A stretch of 64,000 bases of DNA from the NCBI GenBank assembly GCA_002287035.1, contig NSKG01000003.1, forward strand, positions 434,001-498,000. The letters are read 5' to 3'. The position numbers were made by a program, and so were the translations under genes. Below, piece after piece: positions 59,687 through 64,000 of the stretch (positions within the stretch are counted from its first letter, which is position 1; every line of letters starts with the position of its first letter). The notes beneath the pieces were generated by a model that was not told the DNA's origin, did not search any database, and saw only the letters and a list, made by a program, of their open reading frames with translations. Source of the DNA: Pseudomonas sp. WN033 (GTDB taxonomy: Bacteria > Pseudomonadota > Gammaproteobacteria > Pseudomonadales > Pseudomonadaceae).

Positions 59687-60115
59687 ATGAAAACCTTCAG
59701 CGCCAAACCGGAAACCGTAAAACGCGATTGGTATGTCGTAGATGCCGCGGGTCTGACCCTGGGTCGTCTGGCTACCGAAGTTGCTTCCCGTCTGCGTGGC
59801 AAGCACAAGCCCGAATACACCCCGCATGTCGATACCGGTGATTACATTGTTATCGTCAATGCCGAGAAAATTCAGGTAACCGGTGCCAAGGCACAAGACA
59901 AGATCTACTACAGCCACTCCGGTTTCCCGGGCGGCATCAAGTCGATCAACTTCGAAAAGCTGATCCAGCGCGCTCCTGAGCGCGTGATCGAGACCGCCGT
60001 CAAGGGCATGCTGCCGAAGAACCCTCTGGGTCGTGCCATGTACCGCAAGCTGAAAGTGTATGCCGGTGCTGCTCACCCGCATGCTGCCCAGCAACCCCAA
60101 GAACTGAAGATCTAA
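59687..60115 (+). CDS. rplM: 50S ribosomal protein L13
   Basis: A 142-residue ribosomal protein, same length as in E. coli, beginning [20 protein letters not shown] and ending [16 protein letters not shown] at 59687 has AGGA close upstream; the frame is open further upstream but reads into the leader. It is the first gene of the L13-S9 operon, 12 nt before rpsI. Confidence 0.98.
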   Translation: MKTFSAKPETVKRDWYVVDAAGLTLGRLATEVASRLRGKHKPEYTPHVDTGDYIVIVNAEKIQVTGAKAQDKIYYSHSGFPGGIKSINFEKLIQRAPERVIETAVKGMLPKNPLGRAMYRKLKVYAGAAHPHAAQQPQELKI

Positions 60116-60127
60116 CAGGAGCTCACT

Positions 60128-60520
60128 ATGTCGGCGACTCAAAACTACGGTACTGGCCGTCGTAAAACCGCCACCGCTCGCGTGTTCCTGCGTCCGGGTA
60201 CTGGCAACATCTCTATCAACAATCGTTCGCTGGAGAATTTCTTCGGTCGCGAAACCGCCCGCATGGTGGTTCGTCAGCCGCTTGAGCTGACCCAGAGCAC
60301 CGAGAAGTTCGATGTCTACGTTACCGTCAAGGGCGGTGGTATCTCCGGTCAGGCCGGTGCCATCCGTCACGGCATCACTCGTGCCCTGATGGAATACGAC
60401 GAGACTCTGCGTGGCGAACTGCGCAAGGCTGGTTACGTGACTCGCGATGCTCGTGAGGTTGAGCGTAAGAAAGTCGGTCTGCGCAAGGCGCGTAAGCGTC
60501 CGCAATACTCCAAGCGTTAA
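60128..60520 (+). CDS. rpsI: 30S ribosomal protein S9
   Basis: A 130-residue ribosomal protein whose basic tail ([14 protein letters not shown]) reaches the decoding centre. The family text [20 protein letters not shown] opens it. AGGAG lies upstream. A terminator follows. Confidence 0.98.
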   Translation: MSATQNYGTGRRKTATARVFLRPGTGNISINNRSLENFFGRETARMVVRQPLELTQSTEKFDVYVTVKGGGISGQAGAIRHGITRALMEYDETLRGELRKAGYVTRDAREVERKKVGLRKARKRPQYSKR

Positions 60521-60541
60521 GCCGAAAGGCGAATCGCTCAG

Positions 60542-60574
60542 CGCCCGGTTTCCGTTTGGACTCCGGGCGTTTTT
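60542..60574 (+). terminator. Rho-independent terminator of rplM-rpsI
   Basis: CGCCCGG (60542-60548) pairs with CCGGGCG (60563-60569), with a 14-nt loop and TTTTT tail. Confidence 0.8.
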
Positions 60575-60674
60575 GTATCTGCGACAACCTGTCGCGCTCC
60601 TTTCTTTGGGCTGGAAGTCGCGTCGGACGTGGCTTGCGCCTTTCCTTGAAACCTCTCGCGGGATGACTATCGCC

Positions 60675-60703
60675 TTGTCAAAAAAGGGGTTTTTCATTAC
60701 CAT
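60675..60703 (+). promoter_or_regulatory. Likely sigma-70 promoter of petABC
   Basis: TTGTCA (60675-60680), 17 nt, then TACCAT (60698-60703). A small AAGGCC/GGCCT hairpin (60739-60757) lies between the start site and the petA ribosome binding site. Confidence 0.6.
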
Positions 60704-60781
60704 CTGATTCATTTTGTGCAAGCTGTTTAATACTTGAAAAGGCCTTGGAAAAGGCCTGTTTAGCTGATGGGAGACGACTGG

Positions 60782-61375
60782 ATGAGTAATGACGGCGTTA
60801 ATAATGGCCGGCGTCGCTTCCTGGTAGCAGCCACGAGTGTCGTGGGTGCTGCCGGAGCCGTAGGGGCCGCAGTGCCCTTCGTGGGATCTTGGTTCCCAAG
60901 CGCCAGAGCCAAGGCAGCAGGGGCGCCGGTACGGGTGAATATCAGCAAGCTGGAGGCCGGGCAGCAACTTGTTGCCGAGTGGCGCGGTCAGCCGGTATTC
61001 GTATCCCGCCGTACCGAAGAGGCCCTGCGTCTGCTTGAGGAGATGGATAGCGTGGTCGCCGACCCGGATTCCAAGTCATCTGATCAGCCGGATTACGTGG
61101 ATCCACGTACTCGGGCGATCAAGCCGGAAGTTCTGGTGGTGATCGGTATCTGTACTCACTTGGGCTGCTCGCCGCTGTTCCGTCCGGAAGTAGCTTCTGC
61201 CGATATGGGCGCAGACTGGAAGGGTGGTTACTTCTGCCCGTGTCACGGTTCCCACTACGACATGTCGGGTCGAGTCTGGCGTGCCCAGCCGGCGCCGCTG
61301 AACCTGCCGGTGCCCCCGCATCACTACGAAACTGATGATGTCATCGTCATTGGTCTGGATCCGGAGACTGCCTGA
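60782..61375 (+). CDS. petA: Ubiquinol-cytochrome c reductase Rieske iron-sulfur subunit
   Basis: A 197-residue subunit of the bc1 complex. A twin-arginine-like N-terminus (GRRRFLVAATSV) and membrane anchor at about residues 12-35 precede the soluble domain. The [2Fe-2S] ligands are CTHLGC (124-129) and CPCHGSH (152-158). ATG at 60782 has GGAG 9 nt upstream; an in-frame ATG at 60767 overlaps that site. Its stop overlaps the petB start by one base. Confidence 0.97.
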   Translation: MSNDGVNNGRRRFLVAATSVVGAAGAVGAAVPFVGSWFPSARAKAAGAPVRVNISKLEAGQQLVAEWRGQPVFVSRRTEEALRLLEEMDSVVADPDSKSSDQPDYVDPRTRAIKPEVLVVIGICTHLGCSPLFRPEVASADMGADWKGGYFCPCHGSHYDMSGRVWRAQPAPLNLPVPPHHYETDDVIVIGLDPETA

Positions 61376-62598
61376 TGAGCAAACTGATGAACTGGGTCAA
61401 TGAGCGCATGGCCGTCACCAAGGTGATGGAAGACCATCTGACCAAATACTATGCGCCCAAGAACTTCAACTTCTTCTACTTCTTCGGCTCTCTGGCCATG
61501 CTGGTGCTGGTCAATCAGATCGTTACCGGTATCTGGCTGACCATGAGCTACGAGCCTTCTGCTGAAGGCGCTTTCGCTTCGATCGAATACATCATGCGTG
61601 ATGTCGAATACGGCTGGCTGCTGCGTTATCTGCACTCCACCGGCGCTTCGATGTTCTTTGTCGTGGTTTACCTGCACATGCTGCGTGGCCTGATGTACGG
61701 CTCCTACCAGAAGCCGCGTGAGCTGGTCTGGCTGTTTGGTATGCTGATCTATCTGATCCTGATGGCCGAGGCTTTCATGGGCTACCTGCTGCCCTGGGGT
61801 CAGATGTCCTACTGGGGTGCCCAGGTAATTATCTCGCTGTTCGGTGCCATTCCGTTCATTGGTCCGGATCTGGCCCAGTGGGTACGTGGTGACTACCTGA
61901 TCTCCGGGATTACCCTGAACCGCTTCTTTGCCCTGCATGTAATCGCGCTGCCGATCGTACTGCTGGGTCTGGTGGTGCTGCATATCATCGCGCTGCACGA
62001 AGTGGGCTCCAACAACCCGGATGGTATCGACATCAAGAAACTGAAGGACGAGAACGGCAAGCCGCTGGATGGCATCGCCTTCCATCCGTACTACACCGTC
62101 AAGGATATTGTCGGCGTGGTGGTGTTCCTGTTCGTGTTCTGCACGATCGTGTTCTTCTTCCCGGAAATGGGTGGTTTCTTCCTTGAGCACCCGAACTTTG
62201 AAGTGGCCAACCCGCTGAAGACTCCTGATCATATCGCTCCGGTCTGGTACTTCACACCGTTCTACGCGATTCTGCGTGCGGTTCCGGCCATCGCTGGCTC
62301 GGCCTTCCCGGGTGTGCTGGCGATGGGTGCTGCGATTGCCGTGCTGTTCGTATTGCCCTGGCTGGACCGTAGTCCGGTGCGCTCGATCCGCTACAAAGGC
62401 TGGATGAGCAAGCTGTGGCTGGTGATCTTCTGCGTCTGCTTCGTGATCCTCGGTGTGCTGGGTGCCATCCCGGCGACTCCGGGTCGTACGCTGCTGTCGC
62501 AGGTCTGCACCGTTCTGTATTTCGCCTTCTTCATCCTGATGCCGTTCTACACCCGGATGGAGAAGACCAAACCGGTTCCGGAGAGGGTTACTGGCTAA
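61375..62598 (+). CDS. petB: Cytochrome b of the bc1 complex
   Basis: A 407-residue inner-membrane subunit with eight membrane segments and two b hemes. The heme-ligand histidines are in RYLHSTGASMFFVVVYLHM-like helix B (second pair in helix D, FALHVIALP), and the Qo-site motif PVWYF is in HIAPVWYFTPFYA (family PEWY changed to PVWY). It oxidises ubiquinol. One-base overlaps with petA and petC show tight coupling. Confidence 0.97.
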   Translation: MSKLMNWVNERMAVTKVMEDHLTKYYAPKNFNFFYFFGSLAMLVLVNQIVTGIWLTMSYEPSAEGAFASIEYIMRDVEYGWLLRYLHSTGASMFFVVVYLHMLRGLMYGSYQKPRELVWLFGMLIYLILMAEAFMGYLLPWGQMSYWGAQVIISLFGAIPFIGPDLAQWVRGDYLISGITLNRFFALHVIALPIVLLGLVVLHIIALHEVGSNNPDGIDIKKLKDENGKPLDGIAFHPYYTVKDIVGVVVFLFVFCTIVFFFPEMGGFFLEHPNFEVANPLKTPDHIAPVWYFTPFYAILRAVPAIAGSAFPGVLAMGAAIAVLFVLPWLDRSPVRSIRYKGWMSKLWLVIFCVCFVILGVLGAIPATPGRTLLSQVCTVLYFAFFILMPFYTRMEKTKPVPERVTG

Positions 62599-63380
62599 TG
62601 AAAAAGCAACTGATTGCCCTGTGTTTTGCGCTGTTGCCCTGCGTGGCTCTGGCGGCGCCCAGCAACTACCCGCTGGAAAAGGCCAATATCGATCTGCGTG
62701 ACAAGGCTGCTCTGCAGGATGGCGCACGCACTTTCGTCAACTACTGCATGGGTTGTCACTCGGCCCAGTTCCAGCGTTATGAGCGTGTAGCCAACGATCT
62801 GGGCATTCCGGATGAACTGATGCTGGAAAACCTGGTGTTCCCCGAAGGTGTGTTGATCGGTGATCACATGAAGATCGGCATGCGTCCTCAGGACTCCAAG
62901 GCCTGGTTCGGTGGCGCGCCGCCGGACCTGACCATGGTTGCCCGGGTGCGTGGTAACGACTGGCTGTACACCTACCTGAAGACCTTCTACGAGGATCCTT
63001 CACGGCCGCTGGGTGCCAACAACATGTTGTTCCCGAACGTGGGTATGCCCAATGTGCTGATGGAGCTGCAAGGTCGTCAGGTGATTGGCTGCAAGGCCAT
63101 GCCGGTGATGGATGGCAATACCCCCAAGCGTGATCCACTGACCGGTGAAACCATCAAGGACGAGCAGTGTGATGTGCTGACTGTGCTGCCGGATACTGGC
63201 ACTCAGACTGAGGCCGAGTTCGATACCACTGTGCGTAACCTGGTTGCATTCCTGGCTTATTCGGCTGACCCGATCAAGCTGGAGCGTCACCGCATCGGTG
63301 TGTACGTGCTGCTGTATCTGGCCTTCCTGTTCGTCTTTGCCTTCCTGCTCAAGCGCGAGTACTGGAAAGACGTTCACTGA
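62598..63380 (+). CDS. petC: Cytochrome c1 of the bc1 complex
   Basis: A 260-residue periplasmic c-type cytochrome with a signal peptide (MKKQLIALCFALLPCVALA) and a C-terminal membrane anchor (about residues 235-253). The heme attachment motif CMGCH is at 50-54. It passes electrons from the Rieske protein to soluble cytochrome c. The start overlaps the petB stop (TAATG); the longer upstream frame inside petB is rejected. A terminator follows. Confidence 0.96.
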   Translation: MKKQLIALCFALLPCVALAAPSNYPLEKANIDLRDKAALQDGARTFVNYCMGCHSAQFQRYERVANDLGIPDELMLENLVFPEGVLIGDHMKIGMRPQDSKAWFGGAPPDLTMVARVRGNDWLYTYLKTFYEDPSRPLGANNMLFPNVGMPNVLMELQGRQVIGCKAMPVMDGNTPKRDPLTGETIKDEQCDVLTVLPDTGTQTEAEFDTTVRNLVAFLAYSADPIKLERHRIGVYVLLYLAFLFVFAFLLKREYWKDVH

Positions 63381-63399
63381 TCCTGGTTCTGCGGATCAA

Positions 63400-63430
63400 A
63401 ACAGCGCGCCCTTTGGGGCGCGTTGTTGTT
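63400..63430 (+). terminator. Rho-independent terminator of petABC
   Basis: A 12-bp stem with one G-T pair, AACAGCGCGCCC with GGGCGCGTTGTT, loop TTTG, followed by GTTTC. A TATACT box (63438-63443) follows and may belong to the sspA promoter, but a -35 partner is not clear. Confidence 0.8.
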
Positions 63431-63543
63431 TCTGGGGTATACTACGCACTTTGTTCTCAGGCAGTTGTCGGTTGTGGCTGATGCCAGTCATTCGATCGTG
63501 CAACCTGTGTTACCGCAATCCGCGAGAGGATGAGGGTTGATTT

Positions 63544-64000
63544 ATGGGCGTTACCACCGCCAGCAAGCGTTCCTCCATGGCTTTCTTTTCTGACCCCCGT
63601 GACCATTACTGTCATCGTGTGCGCATCGTCCTGGCTGAAAAGGGCGTGACAGTCGATGTGGTCAATGTCGAGCCAGGCAACCCGCCGCAGGAACTGGTGG
63701 AAACCAACCCCTACAGCAGCGTGCCGACCCTGCTTGATCGTGATCTGGTGCTCTATGAGCCGAATATCATGATGGAATACCTCGATGAGCGCTTTCCGCA
63801 TCCGCCGTTGCTGCCGGTCTATCCTGTGGCACGGGCCAATAGCCGTTTGCTGATGTACCGGGTGCAGCGCGACTGGTGCTCGCTGGTTGATGTGATCGGC
63901 AACCCGAAAAGCTCCGAGGCTGCCGTTACCAAGGCGCGCAAGGAACTGCGTGAGAGCCTGATCGGTGTGGCGCCGGTATTCGCCGAGATGCCGTTCTTCA
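63544..64000 (+). CDS. sspA: Stringent starvation protein A (3' end outside window)
   Basis: The first 152 residues of an RNA-polymerase-associated protein with a glutathione-S-transferase fold. The thioredoxin-like domain opens with [20 protein letters not shown] and the [20 protein letters not shown] stretch, then the helical domain begins. SspA helps cells in stationary phase and acid stress and controls virulence genes in some relatives. The ATG at 63544 follows a purine-rich GAGGATGAGGG. Location after petABC matches other Pseudomonas, where sspB comes next. Confidence 0.95.
   Translation, partial: MGVTTASKRSSMAFFSDPRDHYCHRVRIVLAEKGVTVDVVNVEPGNPPQELVETNPYSSVPTLLDRDLVLYEPNIMMEYLDERFPHPPLLPVYPVARANSRLLMYRVQRDWCSLVDVIGNPKSSEAAVTKARKELRESLIGVAPVFAEMPFF

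Overview
This window is about 60% GC and carries a mostly single-copy housekeeping gene complement typical of a gammaproteobacterium of the family Pseudomonadaceae. Several gene orders match what I remember of Pseudomonas aeruginosa: OmpA lipoprotein/acyltransferase/pta-ackA/slyD; suhB/trmJ-cysE; ndk-rlmN-pilF-rodZ-ispG-hisS-yfgM-bamB-der; xseA next to guaB-guaA; and zapE/Tas/rplM-rpsI/petABC/sspA. The order between these blocks differs, and some expected genes are missing (the isc cluster after cysE, trpS before zapE). A relative such as Halopseudomonas or another divergent Pseudomonas lineage is plausible, but the species cannot be fixed from sequence alone.

Layout. 1-3435: end of a DUF1329 outer-membrane-associated gene and a MalT-type LuxR regulator. 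3.6-6.3 kb: an SmvA-like MFS exporter, a Gdx/SugE guanidinium exporter preceded by a sigma-70 promoter and a guanidine-II (mini-ykkC) riboswitch, and a metallo-hydrolase. 6.4-12 kb: OmpA-like lipoprotein, PlsC acyltransferase, the acetate node pta-ackA, and slyD. 12.2-14 kb: a TetR repressor and an Old Yellow Enzyme gene sharing an operator-like palindrome. 14-17.5 kb: glycosyltransferase, cysZ, trxB. 17.7-23.3 kb: tRNA-Leu(CAA), then the queA-tgt (queuosine) and yajC-secD-secF (Sec) genes. 23.5-25.1 kb: a chemoreceptor with a FliA-type promoter. 25.1-38.1 kb: suhB, trmJ, cysE, a lone iscS, ndk, rlmN, pilF, rodZ, ispG, hisS, yfgM, bamB, der. 38.2-45.6 kb: leuA behind a terminator-like leader, an M23 peptidase, xseA, guaB, guaA.

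45.6-51 kb is the accessory part: a hairpin-rich non-coding stretch, a beta-barrel protein, two tandem DUF1254/DUF1214 proteins (one secreted, one lipoprotein) and a MASE1-GGDEF diguanylate cyclase. 51-54.5 kb is an MCE-type lipid ABC transporter operon (permease with fused STAS-like domain, ATPase, MCE protein, PqiC-like lipoprotein). 54.5-64 kb: YhcB/ZapG, an alpha/beta hydrolase, zapE, a 187-bp inverted-repeat element, a GlxA-type AraC regulator, a Tas-like aldo/keto reductase, rplM-rpsI, the cytochrome bc1 operon petABC and the start of sspA.

I see no CRISPR array, intact insertion sequence, prophage or recognised defence locus. The best leads are the lone IscS lacking its IscU-binding tail in place of the isc operon, the 187-bp bounded inverted-repeat element, the hairpin chain after guaA with the DUF1254 island beside it, the guanidine-II riboswitch, a palindrome centred on the ndk -10 box, and the leuA leader attenuator.
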